Under the pieces are notes generated by a model. That model was not told the origin of the DNA, made no database searches, and worked only from the letters and a program-made list of their open reading frames with translations. 64,000 bases of DNA from assembly GCA_037074765.1 (NCBI GenBank), contig JBAMDO010000079.1:62001-126000 (forward strand), given 5' to 3'. Position 1 is the first letter of the stretch, and each line of letters starts with the position of its first letter. The position numbers and the translations under genes were made by a program. The stretch comes from Mansonella perstans (Eukaryota > Nematoda > Chromadorea > Rhabditida > Onchocercidae). Positions 37,814-48,844 of the stretch are shown piece after piece.

Positions 37814-39470
37814 TGCCTGCTATCTCGGCCGGACTTGTTCAACCTGCTAACATACGTGAAAGTATTTTTTTTTAAATTTTAGTTGAAAATTCCAGCATTT
37901 GCAGAAGTTCTAGATTAAAACAAAAATTCCATCAAATTTTAAATATTTTGATTTTTCAATCAAACTTTATTCAAACTTTAGGGCTCAAAAAAATTGAAAT
38001 TTTATAACACATATAAATATTATTGATATTGTTGAGGTTAGCTTAATTAACAAATTAGTTAGCGGCTGTTGGCTTAAAATATTACACATCGTTTAACAAG
38101 CTTTCTTTTTTTAGACCTTTTTAGAAGAGGATGTAAATCTCCGGCAGCTGTACAATTTTTTTTGATCTAAGAACAATTTTAATTTTTAAGATTATTTAAA
38201 ATTAATTGCTTAATTTTTAATCATTACCACTGCTAGTTAGTTCAACCGAACAAATTTACATAGCTTCTGATTAATCCTTCCGCAATTAATTATCTGTTAT
38301 GGAGGAGTTTAATTAATAAGACATTGAAAACTTGTTAAGTTTGCGTGAATGACCAAAAATTTTCAACAGTTTTAGACTTCTACTTAAAACACTGGTTGAA
38401 AAGGAAGAAGAAAACATTTTTTAAATGAAATTGAAAACGATGATTTTTCTTGAACTTTGGTCGGTCAATTATTGCTTATTCACAAACAGCAATGTTTTCA
38501 AAGCAATAACTTTTAATCATAATGAAATTTTTTAAACAGAAATTAATAGTACAAAATTACAAAATTGAATATCAAAAATAAAACTAAATAAAAAATTGAA
38601 TACCAAAAATTTTTACACATAAACGCACGAATTATTAAGTTAATTAATCGAGTTAAGAATCTAATAATCATTCTATATAAAACAAATAGATGTACATTCA
38701 GTTTCTGGATTATTCATTGTTAAAATTACCAAGAAAGGAATAATCTGAAACTAAAATTCAATTTTCATGAAGTTTATTAAATAGGAAAGTAAAAATAGCA
38801 CTTTCTCAGTGAAAAAATAAAGATAAAAATTACGAAAAAAAGTTGCAGCAAGAGAAAAAAAGAAATATAGAATTTTCTGATGACACATTATTAATAGAAA
38901 TTGTAACTAAACAATTATCCATCATTTTATATTGTAATGAAATTATGACCACTATTATGATTTTTCTTTATTTTCTGGATCACGATTAATATTTTGCAAA
39001 TTGTAGCTAAATAGTCAGTTAGTATTTTTATTTCGGAATAAATATAACACGTAAGATACGTAACTGCGTAATATATGTGTGCAAATAGACGTAGCATACC
39101 TAAAAATGAAATCATTGTGATAAGAGATATTTTTTTTTGCCAGTAATTTAATTAGTAATCTTAGCTCAGCTGGATAGTATCAGAAAATTGAATGATTAAT
39201 TAAACAATGCTATAATGTAGAAAATAAATGAATTAAAAATTAATTTGAATTGTGGATATAATTTAATAGAATTAATGCATAGAGAGAAAGTGTAATTTTA
39301 GAAAATAATTTGCTAAATAAACAAATGAAAGAGAGAAGGACAAGTAATGACAATGTATTTTTCGATAAATGAGCTGAATAAGGTTGACAGTGACAGACAG
39401 CAGATCAAATTATCGCTAAATAGTTCACATATCGACTCATCAATCTATCATATACCAATGAGATGAATAG

Positions 39471-39498
39471 ATCATCATCATCATCATCATCATCATCA
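39471..39498. repeat. (ATC)9 microsatellite
   Basis: Nine or so uninterrupted ATC triplets, only about 30 bases from the CA repeat that follows. Confidence 0.95.
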
Positions 39499-39531
39499 AT
39501 GACTGAATAAGCATCCAATCAAAGCTTTTTA

Positions 39532-39535
39532 CCAC

Positions 39536-39610
<75 letters not shown>

Positions 39611-39611
39611 C

Positions 39612-39655
<44 letters not shown>

Positions 39656-39662
39656 ACACATA
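39532..39662. repeat. (CA)n microsatellite
   Basis: About 130 bases of nearly pure CA dinucleotides, with a few TACA and CATG interruptions. The Cys-Val and Val-Cys reading frames on the minus strand are produced by the repeat and are not genes. Confidence 0.97.
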
Positions 39663-40280
39663 TAACACAAATATTTATACAAACACATAAAGATACTGTG
39701 ATATTGAATGTTTGCCTGCTACTTGCTTGTTTGCTTTTCAATTTCATGACAAATCTTTTCATGAAATTTTAATTTTTAAAAATTAAATTTGAAACAATCT
39801 TTATTTATGTATGAATTTTAATAAGAAGAAATAAATCAAGAAAGGCGCATCTCCATTACATTATTATTATTATTTGTCGGAACAGTCGAATACCGGAAAA
39901 TTTAATTGAATTGATTGTATTAAGTATGGAATAGAGCGAGGATATGTTGGATACAAGTAAACTGCTCGTGTTAATTGTCATTTTTACGATTACAATGCCT
40001 AATGCAATGAAAAGAAACAAAATAAAATGTGATTGTGTACAATTGTAAAATGAATAGTTATTATAAAGATAAAGGATTCTTACACAAAGATTGTTTTCGT
40101 TGTATCTATGAAATGATGATTCGTTTATTCTCTTTTTCATTCTATCACTATATTCTAAGATTCTTTGTTTGATCATTTTTGCTTACATGTAATGTTATTC
40201 CTTCATTACATTAATAATTTTATCATTAAATTTTGCGTGATTAATGCATTTTTTGTTATTGTCATATAACTTTCTCGTTA

Positions 40281-40348
40281 CCAAATTTTTCTAACAAAAG
40301 GTTTAATTATCCAAATTTTTCTAATAAAAGGTTTAATTATCCAAATTT
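40281..40348. repeat. 30-bp tandem repeat, 2.3 copies
   Basis: Units begin at 40281 and 40311 and differ at one base (CTAAC against CTAAT); a third is partial from 40341. Each unit ends in GGTTTAATTAT, so the junction to the next unit resembles the nematode spliced leader SL1 (see 40330-40351). Confidence 0.9.
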
Positions 40349-40351
40349 AAG
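40330..40351 (+). other. SL1-like 22-mer
   Basis: These 22 bases match the nematode SL1 leader at 19 of 22 positions. The three differences (leader positions 11, 16 and 20) are all transitions toward A or T. No SL RNA body or Sm site follows. Because the upstream tandem repeat supplies part of the match, chance is a real possibility. Confidence 0.35.
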
Positions 40352-41357
40352 ATTTGACTGTACCACGAGACAAAATTTTCCCGACATTATTTGTCATATC
40401 ATCATTACATGAAGCAATTATTTGCTTATTAAAAAGTTATAACTTTACATAAATACATGGAAATTTTAAGGAATATTGAAATAAAATTTGAAATTTTATG
40501 GGATAATTAACAATGAAGATAAGTTGTTAGAAGTCGAGTTAGAAAAATAGAATTTTTTTTTTCATTTTTTTCATTTTTTTTTTTCAAATTGACAATAGAA
40601 ATTTGAAATGATAACTGGTTCTTTCCCATCTGTTGTGCTTTCGCTTATTTCATCTCTTTTTTTTTGTATTCTTTCATGCGAACTGAATAAATTAACTCTT
40701 CCATCATCATCGCACACAAATTTTGCCATTGAATTGAAAAAAAAGCAAATGTCGATTTCAAATTTGAAATTCAATTTTATCTTATCAGTGATCTACTTTG
40801 TCATATCAACAAAGCTTATTAAAATTCCTCTCTATAAAACTAAGTCTTTTTTTTGTCCTGATAAAAAACTTAATTACTTATAAGTGTCACATTCTGAGCT
40901 TGCCTTTTCTTCCATTCATTTATCATCTAACTAATCTTTAATTCGTCCTCAGAAACATTGCTAAGTTAGATTATACAATTTAACTCTTATAAATACCACT
41001 AATCCAGCCTTCCTTTAGATCATTTTTAAAGTTATAGTAATTCTTTCTCTTCATCTAGAAGTAATAAGATGTTGTAAAATTTGTTATTTGAAATATTGAT
41101 CATTTGAGATTATTTGAAATATTGACCATATTTTATGGGAACAATTTTAATTTCAAATCTTTAAATTTAGCAAAAAGAAAAAAAAAATGGAAAAATATCC
41201 AGAATTTTGTACTTAATTAAAACAGAATGAAATTTTATTCATTGTTTGTCGCATTTCAATTCGGAACGATTAACATCTTAAAATACTAATCTTGGTCAAT
41301 TAGCATCCTAAACTCTGCAACATTATCGACTATCCTTCTCACTATACTTAATTCCAA

Positions 41358-41439
41358 ACTACTAAACATTGCTAGGCATCTTGATATTTCAGGCTATCAC
41401 TACTAAATATCACTAGGCATCCTGATATTTCAGGCTGTG
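41358..41439. repeat. 41-bp tandem duplication
   Basis: The block ACTACTAAA...GATATTTCAGGCT occurs at 41358 and again at 41399 with a handful of substitutions. No reading frame is involved. Confidence 0.85.
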
Positions 41440-42295
41440 TAACGTTAATCTCGGACGTCTCATTATCTCAGTTTGTTTAATAACTTAAATCTTGCTAATG
41501 GTTTAATGCTTCACATTCTTCACATCTCTACTATCCTTAATAGCAAATACTTTAGACTTTTTAAGTTTGTCCTAGACTCAAATTCAGTTCCTTAGACTTT
41601 CAAATTAAGCCTTCATTACTATACAAAGTTCAGTTAAATTCTGCATCATTAGTTCAGTTAAATCTTGAAATTAAAGTTTCGATTAGGATTTTCTTTAAGG
41701 AGAAGTTTCTAGTAAAAGTTTGAAAATTTCATTTCTAAAATTTAAAATTTCTATTTTCATCAAAGAAATAAAACCAATTGCACTTCGAAGACATGACGAA
41801 ATAACACAGTGAATGAAGAGAATGTGATAGATTAATAAAGTTTGCGAAAATAACCTGTTGTCCACTACAATTGGACATTGGGAGAGAGTTGACAAGATTT
41901 CTTAGACTTTCTTAGTAATACGTATATGGGACAAAAAAGACTGTATAGTTGTGAAGAGAGACTAAAGTTGACAGAATTCACGAAATATAACAAGTTTGAT
42001 TAGCCAATAGTGAAAAATACAAGTTTAGTTCTGTTTGCGGGAATATTAATTAATTGTTAGGGAAAGATGTGCTATTTTCAATTTAAATTTAATAATGCAA
42101 TTCTATTTTTAAATTAAATTTAATTATTTAATTTCATTTTTAAGATTAATTTTAATATTGCATATTTGTTTCGATCATAGTTGTATTTTTCTGAGATATG
42201 ACAGAATTACGATTAATTACATCAAGTATCATGTTCAGTTTTTGTTTTTGTTTTTTTTTCAAATCATATATTTTAATATTTTTTTATTAAATGTG

Positions 42296-42306
42296 TTATT
42301 TTGCAG
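42296..42306 (+). promoter_or_regulatory. Probable spliced-leader acceptor of the zinc-finger gene
   Basis: A T-rich stretch ends in TTATTTTGCAG, 17 bases before the ATG at 42323. The reading frame is open further upstream to 42158, but that part is AT-rich and does not look coding, so the start at 42323 is preferred. Confidence 0.6.
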
Positions 42307-42322
42307 TAAAATACATCATCAT

Positions 42323-45300
42323 ATGGATCAATTGAACGATCAATTGCAACAATCATCAGGAATTAAGAGGAAAATACGTGATGATCAAGAATGGGAAGGT
42401 GAAGATTTTGGACCAGTAACTTGGCAAGAATTATCCAATATGCGTCGTAATTCAGTTATTTTATTCAACAGTGAACTTTATCCAGCAAAGATATCTGAAT
42501 GGTCATTACGAGCTGAACCAGGACGAGATAATAAGTATTACATTTGTGTGCTGTGTAGAAGGCTTCAGGTTACTTCTTATTTTTTTTCTTTTTACTTTTA
42601 ATACAAATTATCTAAGCATAATTGCTAATGAATGAATACAGATAAGTTATCATGCAATACATTTATTTTCTATAATTAGTTAATCAATATTACATCTTTG
42701 TATTAGACAAGATGGCGTTAAATTAATTGTTTGTTGAAAGTTTCATGTAAATCGAAGAATTATAATATACTTTTTTTTTTTTTTTTTTTGAGATTAGTAA
42801 TATTGTCTCAAATTGTTTATCCAAAAAGATACATATAACATTTTATTAATAGTATTTAGTTTTGCTTGTTTGGTTAATATTTATTTTTTTTGATTTGCAA
42901 AAATGTAATTGAATTACCTCAGAATTTACTTACAGGATCGTGGTAAACGTTTAATACCACCGGTAAAATTTGGCCCACCAGCTCGTATTTTGATTCGTAA
43001 TGGACGTTTCTTAACACATCCAGATTATCCTCGTACACCACATATATGCGGATTCGGTAATAATCCAATGTCTGATCGTGCAGTTGTTCTTGCACGACGT
43101 GCAATGATTCGTGCACGAACAGAAATTAGCGAAGATGGTATGACACCGCGAGAAAAAATTAATCAAGTTTTAACCAGTTTCAGGGAAGACGAAAAATATT
43201 CAAATTTAAGGTACCATTTTAAAGCTTTATTGAATCATATTTGAAATAGTTGCCAAACTATTTTGAAATTTTCAGAAATCATTTTTGAATGATTTTTTTG
43301 TTTGATATAGGCATGCAAATAGACATTTTATATATGTATCAGTTCTTCATTTTAGAATTTTCTTTACCTATGTATTTGTGGCAAACGTAAAAATCAAGGA
43401 GTCAACGTTAGAAATTGACATTAAAAGCTTCTAGAAAATTTTAAAGTAGGGATCGGCGCTATGATTATGCGAATAGCTGCATCACATTTCAAATGGGGAT
43501 GATATTTGCTGTAGTTTGTTTGGATCGAAGGCCATCATCATATGAACAATTTTTTTTTGTGATGATTGTGATCAAATGCTTGCAGTGCCGAAGAAATGGA
43601 GCAAATGGAAGATATGGTATTGGGACGTTTACACGGACATATGTGGTCGGAATCGAGTTCTATGCGATCACTTAACATTAATCGCCGTAAACTAATAACT
43701 GCTAATCACAACAAACCACGTAAAGTTTATGAATGTCCGGTAGCCGATTGTGATTTTTTAACATTTGCATCCGGTATGATCGACATTCACGTAAGCGAAA
43801 AGCATCGTGTTGTAAATAATCCCAACACAATTGATGCAGAAGGTTTTGAGGTAAATAATTGAACTTGTGATTTTAATGCTTGAAAACGGATTGTTATTTT
43901 TGTGTTTTATTATTGTAAAAAGTGTTAGCATTTTTCAAATTCGCAGTAGTCGGACAAGCATGAATTAACTTACTTACTGGCTGACTAGATTGCGTACGCA
44001 AATTGATGGAAGTGTTATAATTACAGCGAGAATCGGTCAGGTTTTAATCAGTTTCATGAGAAACGAAAATTACCATTAGGTCAGCTTAGTAATATTTGAA
44101 ATATTTGAGAAAATTAGCCAGTCGCTTTGAATTTTTGAGAATTTTTTCATATTTATATTTTTGCGAATAATGTTTTCACTATGAAGCTAACATTTTTCCT
44201 TTTCCTGAAATTCATTTACGGCTCGCATCATAAAGTTTGTCATGAAGAATTGGACGAATATCAATTTTGTCCAACGTAGAGGTTGGAATCACTGGTTAAA
44301 ATGTACATTTAAATGTACTTTAACTTTTAACAAACATTGGAATTTTCTTTTATTGGCTCTTGTTCCTCATATTTTTTCTCTTACACCACATCCTTTTATC
44401 ATTTCGGAGATTTTAAGGTAGAATACCTGGTTTCCACGGAAAGGAATGATGAAGTGAATGTGTCGAATACATCGGAAATTTCAGCACAACATGCTCCGGT
44501 CCACTCAACTACGAAGGTGAATAATTTCTAAATATTATTAAGAAAACAAACAAGGGAGTTTCAAGAAAACGAAAAGTCGATGAAAAAAATGAATATTTAT
44601 ACTTGGTGAAAATGGACTTCTGATAGATTCTACATTACTCGTTGTAAACGACCATCTTTTCTTGTTACTTGACTTGCGTTATGTTAAGTTCTATGTTTTT
44701 CGTCTCAAAATTATTATCTGTTTCTTTGTTGAATTTGATTGATGGACACCGATTTTTTCAAACAATGAAAGATTCTCAATTTTTTTTTCAGCATAATAAT
44801 ATTTTCAGATAGATCTAGAGCCGATTCCGGTTTGCGATCCTGAAGGGGATTACGGTCCGGTTATATACGAAGCTCTTTCTTGCCAGCGGCGTAAATCCAT
44901 CATTTTATTCGAAAGCAGACGTTTTCCAAATAAAATTTCTGAATGGGCCTTGAAGATGCCGACAAATGATACGACAATGTATTATACATGCGTACTGTGT
45001 CGGAAGCTTAAAGATAAAGGTAAACGACTGGACCCACCTGTTCAGTATCCTCCTCCGGCTCGAATTGTAGTACGTAGTGGACGGTTTATGGTGCATCCAG
45101 ATTATCCAAAAACACCTCATATTTGCGATTTTCCGAATAATCCATTATCAGATCGGCAGTCCGTTTTATCCAGACGGTAAGAATAATAGTGCTTTTTTTT
45201 TTTGAGAGAGCATACTTCATCAAGTAAAATAACATTCATTTATTATTCCATATTTGTATTTAATTTTAAAATTAAGCACTGATTTGCTTCCAAAAAATTA

Positions 45301-47672
45301 TTTGGAGCTTGTTGATTTGTTTGCGATTCATATAAAATTATCGCTTTCACACTTTATATTGGCAACTTCCATAGAGTACTGGCTAAAAGACCCGTGAATG
45401 GATCGATTTCTGATGTTCCGGTTCAGAAAACCTTTAATTATGATGCTGCTGATCAAGATGCGAACCTCCGATATATTACAATCGCCCCATCGGAACCTTC
45501 TTTGGACATTTATATGGTTGAAGAACCAGGAACTTGGCCCCAGGATCCGGTATGTTGAGATATTTGTCTGACTCGAGCAATATCTCACATTTTTGATTAT
45601 TTCTTACAATGTAGTGCTAAACATTAGAAGGAATATTTGATTAAGTCAAATTGTTAATAATAAAGCAGTTGCTTGAAATCTAAACAAAGTTCCTGGCTGT
45701 GGCGGAAAGCGGTCATAGAATATTAACGCAGAAGACATATGTTCTAGAAGCATCTAAACTTGTCGTTCTTTAGTTCATAGAGATGGGTTTTTTCATTTAG
45801 TCGTTAAAGCAACGAACGATAAATGAAACTTAATAAATTTAGCGTTATTTTTAGGAAATATCATTATCCGATGATAGTGATAACGAGTATGAAGCTGTTT
45901 TGAGGCTTGACCCTGATCAAAATATAAATGAAGTCGCTTCTGCTACTATTGTTGCCAATTCTGACATGCCAAGTACTTCTGAAGTTGATTTTACGGTATA
46001 TATTTCTATCGATATCTAAAGTTGCTAACCTTACTGTTCAGTACTATTAGGTTGTATACTTCTTGCATGATAGCCCATTTCATGAGGAAATCTTTAATAT
46101 GTTGTGGTGACGATTTATTGGACTGATGAAGCTCTTTTCAATATTTTGGATGGTATATGAGCTAATCGGATGAATTACATCTATTGAAAATTAATAGCGT
46201 AAGCGCTTAAACTCAAAAAACAGTTGTGGCATCACCAAATGTTCATGCGAAAAGAACAAATGCACGAAAAAAGTGAAAACTATGCTACACATTGCAAAAC
46301 CATAGTGTTGATGTAAATTTGTAAAGTGGATATCGATAAATTCAGATTCTTTAAAGACGCACTAATTCAGATTTCAATAAAAACAGTGAACATGAAAAAC
46401 AAACATAAACTAACCATGACGTGTTGTTGAACTGGGGCAAAAGATAAGCATGTTAAAAAAAAAAAAAAAAAGCAAAAGATAAGTTTGTTTTTCAACGAAG
46501 AAGTTTTAATGATTATGAGGACATTCTGGAAAAAGTGAAATATACAAGGTAAACACTAAAATATATACAAAATTTTTGTTTTAGGTAAAACAAGAAAAAA
46601 TTTCTCAAATATATAATTGCTCAATTGTGGGATGCAGTTTCACAGCATCAACGCTGACGGATCTTGATGCTCACTTAGGAGAGCATGAATTGCTTGATGA
46701 AGAACAGGTTCTACAATATGAAATCTTTGGACAGGTCAGTTTTAAATGACTTCGGTATTTGCAAAGTGTAAGAATACATGTTTGAGCTGATACAGAAGTT
46801 TTATTGTAGCGATTTCAGTTTGAAATTTCGCGATGCTTCATTTAAGATCATCAATTCCCATTAAAATTAATTACCACTGAAACTCTCTTTTGTTACAAGC
46901 AATAAATACGTGACCGCTGTACGGTAGTGAGATAGTATATTTTGGTTTTAATGAATCGTACTTCAGGCAGAAATTCCTTATGGAAATAGTGAAGCTGTGG
47001 AAATTATTGACGAAGTAGGTCTTTCTCAGCCATTCAGGATGCGGCCGAAGGTAAGAAGTTCCGATGGTCATCTTATATTAGCAGCGGACGATAGCGAAGT
47101 CAGTTGCGAAGAAATTTTTTTTTCTATTTGAAGAATTAGCAAATCAGATTAAGCAGTGTCGGAATAAATTGGATTCAGATCTGCTGTTGAACAGGGATAT
47201 TTTTGCCATTCTATATCATTTAAAGTCTGGAAGTGTATTACTTTACTTCCAGATTCATGTTTTCCTCATAATTTTAGGATTGTTTTGAAAAATCAGAATT
47301 ACCAACCGATGTGCTGTCAGATGAAGGGGTCCGACAAAACCCAGAGAATTTACGAGCTTCTGTCCGAAGGCATTTACAGGTAAATTTATTCATGATGTTT
47401 GTTTGCAGAATATGAAAAATCTTTTAACTATTTTGATAATAATGCTTCTATCTTTTGATTTGTTTGGTATTCTCCTGAGATCATTTTCCTCGGTGATATC
47501 ATTTTCCTTTATGATAACAATTTTTTCTGATACTAAATTGTCTGTATTTTCATAGGATATTGAGCGATCACTTGGAAATATTGAAATGATGCAACTTTTG
47601 GAGATAGATGGATATTTGCGTCGAATACAGCAACGATTATGCGATATTCAGTCATCTAATTCAGTTATCTAA
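42323..47672 (+). CDS. Duplicated-cassette zinc-finger protein (FLYWCH-like plus C2H2, twice)
   Basis: Eleven exons: 42323-42568, 42936-43210, 43586-43850, 44418-44516, 44809-45176, 45375-45549, 45855-45995, 46585-46734, 46967-47050, 47278-47379, 47556-47672; 673 residues. A module of about 108 residues (30-138 and about 310-419, roughly 60% identical by eye) carries ILF, KISEW, YYxCVLC and HPDYPxTPHIC, with C75-x2-C78, H110, H118, C120 and the equivalents C356, C359, H391, H399, C401. It resembles FLYWCH zinc-binding domains, but I cannot confirm the family. Each module is followed by a C2H2 finger (C224, C229, H242, H247; C535, C540, H553, H557). Between and after them are acidic, Ser-rich linkers and a short C-terminal, possibly helical tail. 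A nuclear DNA-binding role is inferred from the fingers only. The intron after exon 1 interrupts the first module but is absent from the second. Exon 9 has an alternative in-frame donor after 47098. Confidence 0.88.
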
Positions 47673-48844
47673 ACGATATTTCCATAATGCTGGAGAATTA
47701 TTGCAGAGCAAAAGATTTCTACTGGTATTTTATAGTTTAGACACGTAGTTTCACAGAGCTATCCAAAAAACACACAAAAAGATCAAACATTCATAGATTT
47801 TTAACCGCACAGCTGATCTTTCAGATGTTGAGGAGCAGCTGTTTATTTATTCACTGTTTAGTTTACCGCTCTCCTAACAGTTTCTTATCTTCTTCAGATA
47901 GAGAATCACCATTACTTTTGAGTTATAACGCAGAATTTGGAATATGTTGATAAATGACTGAACACATTGTCTTTGTGATATGTAAAAGTTCAAGCTTCTA
48001 AAAATAAATTGTAGTCAACATCATACAGATTATCTTGAGTTTTCAATTGGTACAGGTGTAATTCACTTGCTTGATAAATTATAATGATGTATGTAGAAAA
48101 TGATTATTTAAAATCCAGAAAAGCATAAATGCATCAAGTGAATACCATCCATGGTATTCATTTATTATCCTTTCGGAAAAATTAGGAAGTTCTAACAGTA
48201 ATTCTATTGAAGTATATAAATTCCTTACTATATTAACATGATAATATTTAACAATATGCTCCAAGAAAAACTTGGATGTCGGAACATTTGAGGAAGATAT
48301 TTTGTCAATCACTAAAACAGAAACAACTTCTTATATACATGAAGTTTATAACTTACGTGACATAGTGTCCAGACGTGATTCGAGATTATTCTAGCAAAGA
48401 TGAAAACAAAATAATTTAGCTACACATAGTAGTGCATGCAACCGTGGAATGAATGGAATAATAGAATAATGAAATATTGAAACTAGCAATTAGTAAGATA
48501 TTGGATGTATATACAAGCATATATGTAATTTGCTAAAATAGCAAAAAACAATATGTCGAATAGTGGGCTAATGAAAGGACAGAAACTGAAAGAACAAAAA
48601 AAAAAAGCACATAACTAAAAATTAGAAAAAGAAAAATTTCTTCATGAAACTAAAATTTGAACAACAAATTATCATGCAGGATGTAATAAAGCCTGTGATT
48701 GATGAAAGAAGACATTATTAATATTAATGAAATAAATGATAACTTCGATATAACATATCAGCAAGTTCACAGAACACATATCAACATGGTATAATTTACA
48801 CAGATAACAGAAAGTGCAGCATACTGTAAAGTGCAAGATAGAAC
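47673..48844. other. Tail-to-tail intergenic region, zinc-finger gene and smc-1
   Basis: About 1.17 kb separates the two stop codons. It should contain both 3' untranslated regions. A plus-strand AATAAA is at 48003-48008; no AATAAA was found on the minus strand downstream of the smc-1 stop, so smc-1 may use a variant signal. No RNA gene or ORF was supported. Confidence 0.6.
48003..48008 (+). terminator. Possible polyadenylation signal of the zinc-finger gene
   Basis: AATAAA lies about 330 bases after the stop codon at 47672 and about 840 before the stop codon of the convergent smc-1 gene. In such AT-rich DNA the hexamer is not rare, so this is tentative. Confidence 0.3.

Larger units (their letters stand above)
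28900..42295. other. 13.4-kb gene-poor region
   Basis: No gene could be supported here. Contents: AT-rich sequence, microsatellites (35085-35165, 39471-39662), short duplications (33319-33350, 33974-34440, 40281-40348, 41358-41439), a 6-bp GC-rich inverted repeat with a 20-base loop at 34757-34788, and three coding-like fragments listed separately. It probably holds the promoters of the left-hand gene and of the zinc-finger gene. Isolated missed exons or a non-coding transcript are possible. Confidence 0.55.

Noticed and set aside
39440..39762. Cys/Val-rich open frames on the minus strand
   Set aside because: They run through the CA and ATC microsatellites and are repeat artefacts.
42158..42322. 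N-terminal extension of the zinc-finger protein by 55 codons
   Set aside because: The extension is Phe/Ile/Cys-rich AT sequence containing a T-rich tract and a strong acceptor just before the ATG at 42323, as expected of an outron.
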